Below, in pieces: positions 48,272-58,924 of a stretch of 64,000 bases of DNA. The notes under the pieces were generated by a model. It ran no database searches, was not told the DNA's origin, and saw only the letters and a program-made list of their open reading frames with translations. Made by a program: the position numbers and the translations under genes. How positions within the stretch are numbered: the stretch's first letter is position 1; the number at the start of each line of letters is the position of its first letter. The DNA is from Epiperipatus broadwayi (lineage: Eukaryota > Onychophora > Udeonychophora > Euonychophora > Peripatidae), in contig JAQFVV010000013.1 of the NCBI GenBank assembly GCA_028023455.1, forward strand, positions 10,138,411 to 10,202,410, read 5' to 3'.

Positions 48272-50721
48272 TTATTTATCTATCCAATCATCTAATTTTA
48301 GCCAATTATTAGTCAAATTAATTGAACCCTTATAAATGTTCATACAATTATTACTATTATTTTTAATATAACTAGTTTCATATACCGATCGCCTATTAAC
48401 ATTTTTCAAGTAATTTAATGCTAGTATATTTTCAGTACAATCTATTTTATGACCATATTCTAAATAATGTATAAACAAAGCAGATTTATCATCTCTCCTA
48501 TTTATTGCAGCGTTATGTTCTTTAGCTCTTATTTCTAATTGTTTACTTGTATGTCCATAGTATACTCTTTTACAAATTCCACATATAATTTTATAAACCA
48601 TACCTTTCTTATATTTTAAATCATCTAATATTTTATAGTTACCTATTAATTTATCTAAATCTTTACTGTTTGCCCAACCTATATTTGTATCTTTTTTACT
48701 ATTTACATAATTTTTTAATAATGCATTATATATTTTAGGATGATATGAAATTTTTATCCATTTATTATCAGATTTGTTATTTCTATTATATTTATTTTTA
48801 TAAAAAATATTATCTATACATTTACTTTTATAACCATACTTAATATATAAATTTTTAAATTGCTCTTTATGTAATTTAGCTATATTTCCATATGTATTAT
48901 ATTTGTCGTTTTTAATTGTGAAATTTTTAATAACTGCCATTTTTTGGGTCCATGCTTGTTGTGAATCGACAGCAATTATTTTCCTCATATTATCTTCTTT
49001 TATAAAATGATTTAATACAATTTTTTTATTATCATCTAAACTAAGCTCTATGTCTAAATATTTTATTTTTTGTTTAATTTCTGAAATTGTAAATTTTATA
49101 TTATATATATTTTTATTAAAATCATTATACATATTATTTATTATTCTTTTATTACCAATTATTAGAGTATCATCCACATAACGAAAATAATGTGTTATAT
49201 CCATATTAATCAATTTATTTTTAACTATATTAATCTCTAACTCATCAATAAATATTGATGAAATAAGACCACTAATTGCACAACCCATCACCCATCCTTT
49301 ATTTATATACCAATATTTATTATTATACTTAAAATATAAATTACTATGTATTAACATTAAACTTTCTTCAATTATTTTTACTATTTTCATATCTTTAATT
49401 TTCCCATGTAATTTCTTTATTAATATTTCAATACTTTTTATCCTTGGTATACTAGGATACATTTGTTCAATGTCCATTACAAAAATACTATGACATCTAT
49501 TTAATTGTATATTACCTAATTTATCTACTATATCATCTGTATTTTTAATACAATATTCACCATAACCTAATTTCTCTGCTAACCATTTATTTAAATAACT
49601 ACTAAATTTTTGTAATATAAAATTACTAAAATTGAATAATAATCTAATGGGATTATTATCTTTATGAGTTTTTATTTTAGCAAAAATATAAGGATTTTCA
49701 AAAGACGAAGGGTATAAAAATCTATATCTTTCCATATCGATAATATTATTATCCCTCATCTTTATCAACAATTTTATATATTTACTTTTTATACATCCAA
49801 TGGGGTCCTTGTTTAAAACCTCATAACCTTCTTTTTTTATCTCATAATCTATTTTATATATATATATTCATCCTTATCTATAACCACAAATCTACAACCT
49901 TTATCCTCTTTACATATGACAATATTTTCGTTAATACATATATCTTTTATCTCTTTAGTAATGCGTCTATAACTATAGGATCTTTTTTGATCATTTATAT
50001 TATTATTATTATTATTATACAACTGATTAGCTACTATACAATACAATTTCTTCTTTTCATCCGTAGATATATTTGCAAGTTCTATATCTGTTATAATTTT
50101 CTTTTTTATATCTTTATCCATAAATGGTATAAATCCAGGATTTTTACTCAATAACATATTTTGTTCATTTGAAAAGTTATAATTTGTTAAATTTATAAAA
50201 TTGTTTAAAATTGTTTTATTATAATAATTATATCTATAATCAACATGTTCATTATTAATTATATTCAAAGAAGAAGTATTCCAATATTTCTGCATCATCC
50301 AATTCCATTTTCGATTATATTTTACATATATTTTATTGTTCCATTTAAATCTGTAATTATATAAAAAATCCATAAAAATATCCCACATGTTTATTTTTTC
50401 CAATGACAATTTGACATGCCTTCTTAATCTTTTAAATTTATTTATATTATTTTTTAAAATAATATATTTTTGTTTAATAAAACCTATTAAAATATACATC
50501 TGTAGTTTTCTTACCAATTTTGAATTATTACCAATCTTTTTATTACCTTTTATTCCAATAATACAAGATTTAGGAACCAATTTATATACTCTGCAGTTGT
50601 TCAAAAATGTCAATTGACCTTTTATTCTCTCTATATACAAACATAATCTTGTTAAATCCTTTAGTTTCTTTATTATATCCAAATTCAAATTTGTTTTCAG
50701 GTACTGCCACAAACCATACAT
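48272..50721 (-). pseudogene. Penelope-like reverse transcriptase with C-terminal GIY-YIG endonuclease (one frameshift)
   Basis: Conceptually about 820 residues. The ATG at 50719-50721 follows an in-frame TAA about 30 bp upstream. The N-terminal ~290 residues include the Penelope-type segment KEDKGCRFVVIDKDEY. A two-base TA expansion in a TA run at about 49856-49868 then shifts the frame; the sister copy lacks it. The downstream frame (to the TAA at 48272) holds RT fingers (RLLFNFSNF), motif A VMDIEQMYPSIP near 49470, motif B GWVMGCAISGLISS near 49280, and motif C YFRYVDDTLI near 49180 with both catalytic Asp residues. The C-terminus has a GIY-YIG nuclease: VYKIICGICKRVYYGHTSKQ near 48600-48540, Arg and His in EIRAKEH, and Glu in YETSYI near 48370. 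Such proteins target-prime with their own nuclease. Apart from the slip in a TA repeat it appears undamaged; the shift could be a sequencing error. Confidence 0.92.
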
Positions 50722-50867
50722 TTTGTTAAATATTTTAAATGATTCAATTTATAAAACAACAATTCCAGATATAAACACATCAATCCCGATAATAATTCAT
50801 AGATACGCCATAACGTAATTTAATCGCAGTTACAATATAAGCAAGATCGTAAATTTAAAAACATATA
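50501..50867. other. unpaired centre of the Penelope palindrome
   Basis: This holds the first 74 codons and leader of the minus copy, which the truncated plus copy lacks. With the 58 bp repeat it forms the ~427 bp asymmetrical loop between the inverted arms. The leader (50722-50867) is somewhat less AT-extreme (cgccataacgtaatttaatc) and would hold the element's promoter; I see no TATA or initiator that can be called with confidence. Confidence 0.7.
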
Positions 50868-50870
50868 TAA

Positions 50871-50928
50871 TCCATATAAAAAGAATATAAAAATACTTCT
50901 TTATGTTGTTATTTTAAAATATAAAAAG
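50871..50928. repeat. 58 bp direct repeat, right copy
   Basis: Identical to 47874-47931 and in the same orientation. It joins directly to the truncation point of the plus-strand Penelope copy (ataaaaag then atgtatatttta), so the plus copy was already next to this sequence when the minus copy arrived, or both formed in one event. Confidence 0.85.
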
Positions 50929-53159
50929 ATGTATATTTTAATAGGTTTTATTAATCAAAAATATATTATTTTAAAAAATAATATAAATAAATTTAAAAGA
51001 TTAAGAAAGCATGTCAAATTGTCATTGGAAAAAATAAACATGTGGGATATTTTTATGGATTTTTTATATAATTACAGATTTAAATGGAACAATAAAATAT
51101 ATGTAAAATATAATCGAAAATGGAATTGGATGATGCAGAAATATTGGAATACTTCTTCTTTGAATATAATTAATAATGAACATGTTGATTATAGATATAA
51201 TTATTATAATAAAACAATTTTAAACAATTTTATAAATTTAACAAATTATAACTTTTCAAATGAACAAAATATGTTATTGAGTAAAAATCCTGGATTTATA
51301 CCATTTATGGATAAAGATATAAAAAAGAAAATTATAACAGATATAGAACTTGCAAATATATCTACGGATGAAAAGAAGAAATTGTATTGTATAGTAGCTA
51401 ATCAGTTGTATAATAATAATAATAATATAAATGATCAAAAAAGATCCTATAGTTATAGACGCATTACTAAAGAGATAAAAGATATATGTATTAACGAAAA
51501 TATTGTCATATGTAAAGAGGATAAAGGTTGTAGATTTGTGGTTATAGATAAGGATGAATATATATATAAAATAGATTATGAGATAAAAAAAGAAGGTTAT
51601 GAGGTTTTAAACAAGGACCCCATTGGATGTATAAAAAGTAAATATATAAAATTGTTGATAAAGATGAGGGATAATAATATTATCGATATGGAAAGATATA
51701 GATTTTTATACCTTTCGTCTTTTGAAAATCCTTATATTTTTGCTAAAATAAAAACTCATAAAGATAATAATCCCATTAGATTATTATTCAATTTTAGTAA
51801 TTTTATATTACAAAAATTTAGTAGTTATTTAAATAAATGGTTAGCAGAGAAATTAGGTTATGGTGAATATTGTATTAAAAATACAGATGATATAGTAGAT
51901 AAATTAGGTAATATACAATTAAATAGATGTAATAGTATTTTTGTAATGGACATTGAACAAATGTATCCTAGTATACCAAGGATAAAAAGTATTGAAATAT
52001 TAATAAAGAAATTACATGGGAAAATTAAAGATATGAAAATAGTAAAAATAATTGAAGAAAGTTTAATGTTAATACATAGTAATTTATATTTTAAGTATAA
52101 TAATAAATATTGGTATATAAATAAAGGATGGGTGATGGGTTGTGCAATTAGTGGTCTTATTTCATCAATATTTATTGATGAGTTAGAGATTAATATAGTT
52201 AAAAATAAATTGATTAATATGGATATAACGTCGTGTATTTTCAGACGTGTGGCTCTTCCTCTAATAATTGGTAATAAAAGAATAATAAATAATATGTATA
52301 ATGATTTTAATAAAAATATATATAATATAAAATTTACAATTTCAGAAATTAAACAAAAAATAAAATATTTAGACATAGAGCTTAGTTTAGATGATAATAA
52401 AAAAAATTGTATTAAATCATTTTATAAAAGAAGATAATATGAGGAAAATAATTGCTGTCGATTCACAACAAGCATGGACCCAAAAAATGGCAGTTATTAA
52501 AAATTTCACAATTAAAAACGACAAATATAATACATATGGAAATATAGCTAAATTACATAAAGAGCAATTTAAAAATTTATATATTAAGTATGGTTATAAA
52601 AGTAAATGTATAGATAATATTTTTTATAAAAATAAATATAATAGAAATAACAAATCTGATAATAAATGGATAAAAATTTCATATCATCCTAAAATATATA
52701 ATGCATTATTAAAAAAAAAATTATGTAAATAGTAAAAAAGATACAAATATAGGTTGGGCAAACAGTAAAGATTTAGATAAATTAATAGGTAACTATAAAA
52801 TATTAGATGATTTAAAATATAAGAAAGGTATGGTTTATAAAATTATATGTGGAATTTGTAAAAGAGTATACTATGGACATACAAGTAAACAATTAGAAAT
52901 AAGAGCTAAAGAACATAACGCTGCAATAAATAGGAGAGATGATAAATCTGCTTTGTTTATACATTATTTAGAATATGGTCATAAAATAGATTGTACTAAA
53001 AATATACTAGCATTAAATTACTTGAAAAATGTTAATAGGCGAAAAGTATATGAAACTAGTTATATTAAAAATAATAGTAATAATTGTATGAACATTTATA
53101 AGGGTTCAATTAATTTGACTAATAATTGGCTAAAATTAGATGATTGGATAGATAAATAA
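50929..53159 (+). pseudogene. Penelope-like RT/GIY-YIG reading frame, truncated copy with three lesions
   Basis: An open frame of 502 codons from 50929 covers KEDKGCRFVVID (about residue 197), RLLFNF (about 283), motif A VMDIEQMYPSIP (about 340-350) and motif B GWVMGCAISGLISS (about 400). Motif C is abnormal: where the sister copy has HYFRYVDDT this copy reads SCIFRRVALP, so both catalytic Asp are absent. An extra A in an A-run near 52400 ends the frame. A second frame (52391-52732) ends where an A-run near 52711-52720 is four bases longer than in the sister. The GIY-YIG domain follows in 52830-53159 (VYKIICGICKRVYYGHTSKQ, EIRAKEH, YETSYI). The first 74 residues are missing. The homopolymer changes and the odd motif C segment may be sequence errors; see findings. 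Confidence 0.9.
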
Positions 53160-53515
53160 GAAGGATGTTAATATTTTAATCTTTTGTGTGTTTTTTTTTG
53201 TGTGTTTTTGAGTATATATGAATATACTATAATTAATGAAGGAATATATTTTATATATTTTATATTTTTATTTTTTGTATTGTATTGTATGTATTCATGA
53301 AATAATTGATGATAATAATTGTTTTTTGTTGGTTGTATTATAAATAGATGTCGCTATATGTATGTTTTACGGTAATCGTGAGTAGACATATTGAAAAGGA
53401 TACAAATTATATGTATCGAAAAAAGCTTTTTTATTGAAAATTTGTTATTTTTGTTATATGTCTTATATATAGATATTTTATATATTTTATAATATCTTAT
53501 AATAAACTTTATATA
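53160..53515 (+). other. 3' tail of the plus Penelope copy
   Basis: Matches the reverse complement of 47932-48271. It contains a run of Ts and GTs, then a well conserved block 53348-53430 (gatgtcgctatatgtatg, tttacggtaatcgtgagtag). This block can pair ctatatgt with acatat and ggatac with gtatcg, so it may be structured RNA. Confidence 0.6.
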
Positions 53516-53529
53516 TATATATATTGTGA

Positions 53530-56225
53530 CCATCTGAATGGGCACAAGGGATTAAGATACTTTGTATCTTAACTGAATAGTTATATTATATTAAAAAAAA
53601 ATGAAATAGCCTTAGAATTTAAAAATTTTTTTTTGCTGAAGATTGTTTAAAGCTTGGATATGGATTGCTTATGCAATTTATTGACACTTGATAGGTATTC
53701 ATTATTATTAGTGTGGTTAATGAGGTATTTAATGTAAGGAAAAAGGGTTGTTTATTAATGGAATTAATACATTTTGTCAGAAAGATGCAAAGTTATTTTA
53801 TATTATTGTAATATTGGTTGAATAGTTTCAAAATCCTTTATTCATTGATACTGATTCTTTTGTCAACAATTAATGGCCATTTCAATTATATTTAGTTAAG
53901 ATAGTTTAATATTTAGGTTGTAGTACATGTGCATGCATGTATGACTCTGCATTATTTTCATTTTTAATAATAGCAAACAATAGTACATTCACAATAAAAA
54001 AACATTTAAATTACAGTAGTTATCTTAAATAATTTAACAAATATAAAATTTCTTTCCAATGTTTAATAGATAGTTGAATCAATAGATTATTTTACAAATT
54101 AAATAAATTATTAATCATTTTTATTTAATAGTTAATTAATATTCATTTTTCTTTCAAGTTTGTAAAAGCTACTTATTTTATTATTATTTTTAACTTGATT
54201 TTAATTCTAAAAAATAAAAGTGATTTTTTTTTTTTGAAAATATTTTTTTTGAATATGTAATTAGCTGAGCTAGAAGAAAAGCGTGGGAGTAACCTGGTGG
54301 AAGGAAATGACTTTGCTAAAAAGAGCTTTTTAACAATGATCTCCAGTGGAAAATTTGCTTATTATGTAATGTAATTGTAGCCAAAAACAGTGGCTCATTT
54401 TTGTGAAAGTAAAACCAGTTGCTGAAGTCAAATTGATTTTAAAAAGACTTTGGAGTAAAATTTCAAAAGAATCCCAAGAAATTTATTATGGGACAAGTTA
54501 ATTTCAGAATGCAGTTCTAAGTTTTAAAAAGATACTCAGTTTACTCTTCTTGTTTTAAACATATTGAATTAACCATCTTCATAACTACTGCTCTTTTAAA
54601 AATGTATGTTAATAATGTCCAGTCTACATTACTTCACTTAATTGTTATTTTAAATAGGAATAAATTGCATGAATATTATTGTTGTATCATTAACCAACAT
54701 GTGTTCTTTAATATATCTGGAAAACGCATGCAGAACTATTTTACAGAATATATTTTAATTCTTCAATATTTTCCGTGTTATGTTTTTGTGAGAATTAAAC
54801 ATAAATTTAGGGATATGCATGGTTTGATCAATCATGCCATGTTTAAATTCATCATAAAGAGATGACAGTATTTGTTTGTCTGGTATTTCTGGAAATAATA
54901 CATATTTTAAATGAAGGAAATAAAATGTGAGCTACTTCAAATTAAGTATTTGCTTAAATCGAATGGAAGGATAGAAATTTGGGTAATTTTTGTTCTTTTC
55001 GATAAAGATGGAAAATAAAACAAAATATTATTAATTGAAGAATTACTAAGGAAACATGGTATCTTAATGGACAATATTTAAGAATAAACCAGGCGTATAA
55101 TAAATTATAAAGTGTTAAATGCTATTCAAGAAACTACTAAAATAATTACGTATTTAATTTAGAACTACAATGGAATAAGTGAGATAATTCCTATCCAACA
55201 GTAGTTAAGAATTTATTATATTCTCGTCATAATAGAAGACAAATTGATTGCTTATGTATGATACAGTAACTTAGATAGCTTTGTTATGAACATTGAAGAT
55301 GCTGAGTCCTATTTAAGCAGGATTATATTTGTTTGGTTACTCTACAGCAGTTTATTTTAATTTAAATTCAGTTTGAAATGTGTCCCATATTGTTTCACAA
55401 ACCTGGAACCGAGCTTTGCAAGTGAACTTTTATTTTTAAGTTACAAAACTAATAACCTTTGTTTCTTTATTTTTTTTATTGCTTGTCATAATTAATGTAT
55501 ATGATAGGTAGATAGGCTTATTTATTATTAAGTTCATTTATAATTTGGGTTATTTTGATCTTCAAGACCATCTCTGAAGCGTATCGGTATGAGGAATACG
55601 CTGGTAAAAATTGATTGTGTTCAAACAGGTCTTATTGTTCTTTTACGAAGGTAAAAAAAAGAAATATATTTTTAAATATATTATTAGAGAGGTTTATATT
55701 TATTTTGCATACTTTATTATCTCAAAGTGAGAATTTTTTTTTGAATCAACGAACATATAATAGAAATAGTTTGCAAGATATGAAAGAAAGTTCGTTTGTA
55801 ATAATTATAAATATTAAATTTTAAAAGTAACCTAAAGTTTATTTTGAATTAAAAGTTATACCTTAATGCAATATTTAATTACCATGTTGCCTGCATAGTG
55901 TGTAATTTAGAGTTAATTTCATATATATTTTTGTTCGCAGGTGTGTGTTTGTTTGCACAATTATGACATATGTTTGATAAAGTTCAGTCTGTGAATATTT
56001 TTATGCATAAATTTCAGACATTGTTGTATTCTATTGAGTTGAACGGATTGGTATGTTATCTGTAAGTATTTGTCTGCCAGCGTGTATTTATAATGTTCAA
56101 TATTTAGAAAAGCTATGAGAATAGAAAGAAATCTGATTGCGTTATAATGTCTGTAGGGATAAAAGATTTTGCTTATTTAGTCTATGTTAATAATTTTCCA
56201 TGAGTAGAGCCCAGTTGATATTATA
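53530..56225. other. AT-rich DNA inside the split LTR, possible decayed element
   Basis: A patch at 54258-54600 reads partly as protein on the plus strand (LEEKRGSNLVEGNDFAKKSF, then TMISSGKFAYYVM) before stops, and 54602-54865 has an 87-codon frame; neither has a recognised domain. The patch could be a fossil coding region of the DNA carried between the two LTR parts. No RNA gene seen. Confidence 0.35.
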
Positions 56226-56231
56226 TGCGTA

Positions 56232-56449
56232 TGATTAAATGATATTTTGAAGTGATGTTTTCTTAGGGCCCTGGTGATGAGGAATAAATCCCCACCAATA
56301 ATGCATTTAGAAGTAGATGAGTTATTGTTGAAGTATGATTAAATGATGCTTAGGAAGTTATGTGACGTTTTTTTTTCTTAGATTCTGGTGATGAGGAAAA
56401 AGTCCCCACCAAAAGTATATTTAGAATCAGATGAATTATTGTAGAAGTG
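56232..56449. repeat. tandem duplication of a 104-114 bp unit with an internal hairpin
   Basis: Unit 1 is 56232-56335, unit 2 is 56336-56449. Both start tgattaaatgat, contain ttcttag, then CTGGTGATGAGGAA and TCCCCACCA, and end with agatga, ttattgt, gaagt. In each unit GGTG...GGA and TCC...CACC can pair as a short stem. Conservation is highest around this stem. Confidence 0.75.
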
Positions 56450-58156
56450 TTCAATAAAAGTTTAGCTGCTCCTCATGTAGAATTCCCCTTATAACGTATA
56501 GTAAGTATAATCATGAAAATATAGCTATGTGTTAATTAATAGGTGGCCAGATAAATTGTTAGATTAATTCTTGATGTAGTATTAGTGTCTTATTTCATTG
56601 ATGAATTATGACATTGTCCGAAATAAAATAATTGTATGATATTTTCTTAATGAATGGATAGTTTATCGGAAAGATTGTTTTATATTATTGCTGCTTGAAC
56701 GTGCGCACACATGCGTAATATAAATAATATCGTGTATATAAAGTATAGAATTATTGAAATTAAAATGAGAAATAAAGGCTTTGAAATACATTACATTCAT
56801 TTAAATAGAAGTATAAAGTATAGAGATTAAAAACAGGAAATAAATATTTTAAAATACAGTGTATTTATTTAAATAAAGGTTATAAATCATCAAATCATCA
56901 GAATAAACATGATTTTGTTGCTATGCATGAAAGATATATGTAATTGAAAGTGATTATTTAGTCAATTAGAGAAAATTGCTTTGTTGAGAGCCAAATATAA
57001 TTAATTTGATTTATTTTGTTAATCAAGAGTAATATTCTCTCAAAAGTATTTTTTTGTGCTAATAATATAACATGTTATTTATTTATTGTCATGTAGATGA
57101 AACATGTAGGCAAAGCATGTGTTCGAAGTCAGGATATTTAAGTTTTGTTATTAATTTGTTTTGATAGTAGAGATAATCCCAAACTGATGCTCAAAGTTTA
57201 TTTGATAATTTAAAAATCTGTAAGACAAATAGTCCATTTGTTAATATCATGTTAAACCAAGTTTATTTTATTGTAATAAATGATTTGTTTTAGTTATTTA
57301 AAATCTTAAAAAACTGTGTCTTGAGTTATTCTTTGTACATTCATATTTCCATTTCCAGATCTCCACATTTCATAAATCTATTACAAAATAGATGTATTTT
57401 TTTTAGAGTTATAATACTAAATCTGCTAGTGTCTGACAATATTGTTTTCTTAATCCAAACATTATAAAGAACATTTGCCACTGGATAAACGTATTAGAAA
57501 GGTTGCCAAGTCAGTATATTTGTTAGATGATGATACGATATTAAAATACCCTATCTCTGTCATTATCTTATTATTGAAACACAGTAAAATATTTTAGTCA
57601 ATTTGTTTCATTATCTTTTATCATACTTTAAAATTATAACTTATGAGCCAATCTAGTTTATTTAATTCAACTGTGTTTGTTAAAATTCCCTGAGATCTTA
57701 TTGTTTATTTCTTGATTGGCATTAAAGTAGATGTTTAGATTATGATATGTCAAGTCATAGAATTGTTTAAGAATATAATTATAGCAAGCTGATATATGTT
57801 ATACTTGGATAAAAGAAGAAATTAAGTTTAAAGTATATTTTAATAGACTGTACCAGATAAACATTATGATTCTTTATCATACAATTAATTAACAAAGGAA
57901 TTTACATTATATTAAATGTTTTGTAATATTTCTTCTTTTATTCATTTATCATCATATATCTTATGAACTACCTATAGCCTCCCACTGAGCTGAGCTGAAC
58001 ATAAACTTAAATATAGAGTCTCAGTAATAATTTTGTATTATAAATTTTGTTATATTGTTCTATTTATTAATAGAACTGGCGCTACCTGGGCATTTTGCTC
58101 ATGTAATGTATATAAGTGGTGTTGGAAGTGTAGGTTATAATATATAATTTAATAGA
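56450..58156. other. AT-rich DNA, small tandem duplication
   Basis: Contains a ~75 bp tandem duplication at about 56735-56880 (units include agtatagaattattgaaatt and agtatagagattaaaaacag). No gene or transposon terminus recognised up to the LTR segment at 58157. Confidence 0.5.
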
Positions 58157-58760
58157 TGCATAAATATATATTTTAATAAATCAAATTATTATTATTAATT
58201 ATCCCAAATTAAACCTTTTTTTATACATAGATATATAAAATTTAACAGAACTAATTACAAGTTAGGCTGTGAGAATAATAACATGTGCATGTTTATATTT
58301 GAATTAAAATAGGTTTCTACCTTTTGATCCTCGGATAAGTTAGATTATCTGCATTCATGAAGTAAGCTTACTTAAGTTGGGAGCCATAAAGAGTGTCCAT
58401 CAAGAAAGTCTCTGTTTATAATTTCTGAGGAAATGATAGCAAGCCCGAATGATTGATGCAGTGAAGGTGAATGGAGCAGATTCCTAAGTTTGAACCATCA
58501 TGGGGCTATGGAGCAGCTTTGATTTATATTGTGGAGTTGTGGGAGTGAAAACCCAGCATCTTAAAGTTCTATTTAATATCAAATATGAATCAGAAGCAAA
58601 ATATTCTTCTTTATTCTCATTTGGCTATTTACATCCTTTTTTATTTTTCTCAAAGCCTCTTTTTGTCCTCAGGCCTTAATTCTCATCATTCTTCCAAACG
58701 TTCTACATTTTAAATTTCCTTAAAATTAGATACAATAAAGCTTATGCATTAAATTTTTTT
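58157..58760 (-). repeat. LTR segment of the Ty3/gypsy element (proximal part of a split 3' LTR)
   Basis: Matches 63380-64000 block by block: gcataaatatatatttt, aactaattacaagttaggct, aagtctctgtttataatttc, tgaggaaatgatagca, actatggagcagctttgat-like text, and ctttttgtcctcagg. Relative to the 5' LTR it lacks about 80 bp (63783-63866) between two short CAGC/CA matches. Its first ~70 bp repeat the last ~70 bp of the segment ending at 47868. Similarity can be followed only to 58698 because the window ends. Confidence 0.78.
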
Positions 58761-58924
58761 TTCTAGAATATTCTTTTACATGCTATATATTTTATTTTTT
58801 AATTTTTTAATATATACATGCACATACTCCCTTAAAATAAATTGAGCACTAGACACACTTTGAGATTGCTTTGGTTAATTCATATACATTTAATATATAC
58901 ATTAAAAGATAATCTACATAGGCT

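Larger units (their letters stand above)
47932..50867 (-). mobile_element. Penelope-like element, 5'-complete copy (minus strand)
   Basis: Contains a leader (50722-50867), one long reading frame broken by a single frameshift, and a 3' tail (47932-48271) with a conserved stretch shared with the plus copy (tttacggtaatcgtgagtag, gatacaaattatatgtatcg). It is flanked on both sides by the 58 bp direct repeat. It lies head to head with the 5'-truncated copy at 50929-53515, giving a large palindrome. The coding region is nearly intact, so the insertion is young. Hammerhead ribozymes are known in the terminal repeats of many such elements; I could not confirm one here. Confidence 0.88.
50929..53515 (+). 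mobile_element. Penelope-like element, 5'-truncated copy (plus strand)
   Basis: Starts within the coding region at the codon corresponding to residue 75 of the minus copy and runs through the 3' tail to about aataaac at 53508-53515, followed by a TA run. It is nearly identical to the minus copy in reverse orientation; 5' truncation is typical of target-primed reverse transcription. No clear target duplication is seen for this copy alone. Differences include a few substitutions, homopolymer length changes and one GC-rich replacement at 52229-52260. Confidence 0.88.

Noticed and set aside
50387-50617. 76-codon plus-strand frame inside the minus Penelope copy
   Set aside because: Shadow of the N-terminal coding region on the other strand.
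51858-52376. 172-codon minus-strand frame inside the plus Penelope copy
   Set aside because: Shadow of the real RT frame; hydrophobic composition comes from the complement of AT-rich codons.
53348-53440. Hammerhead ribozyme in the Penelope tail
   Set aside because: Stem plus GAAA is present, but the CUGANGA core reads TTGAAAA and the residue pairing next to GAAA does not fit a GUH cleavage site. Kept only as a structured block.
56270-56310. Hammerhead-like GTGATGAGGAA...TCCCC hairpin in the 56.2 kb tandem repeat
   Set aside because: Resembles CUGAUGAG plus stem II, but no GAAA follows the stem and no cleavage site is in reach.
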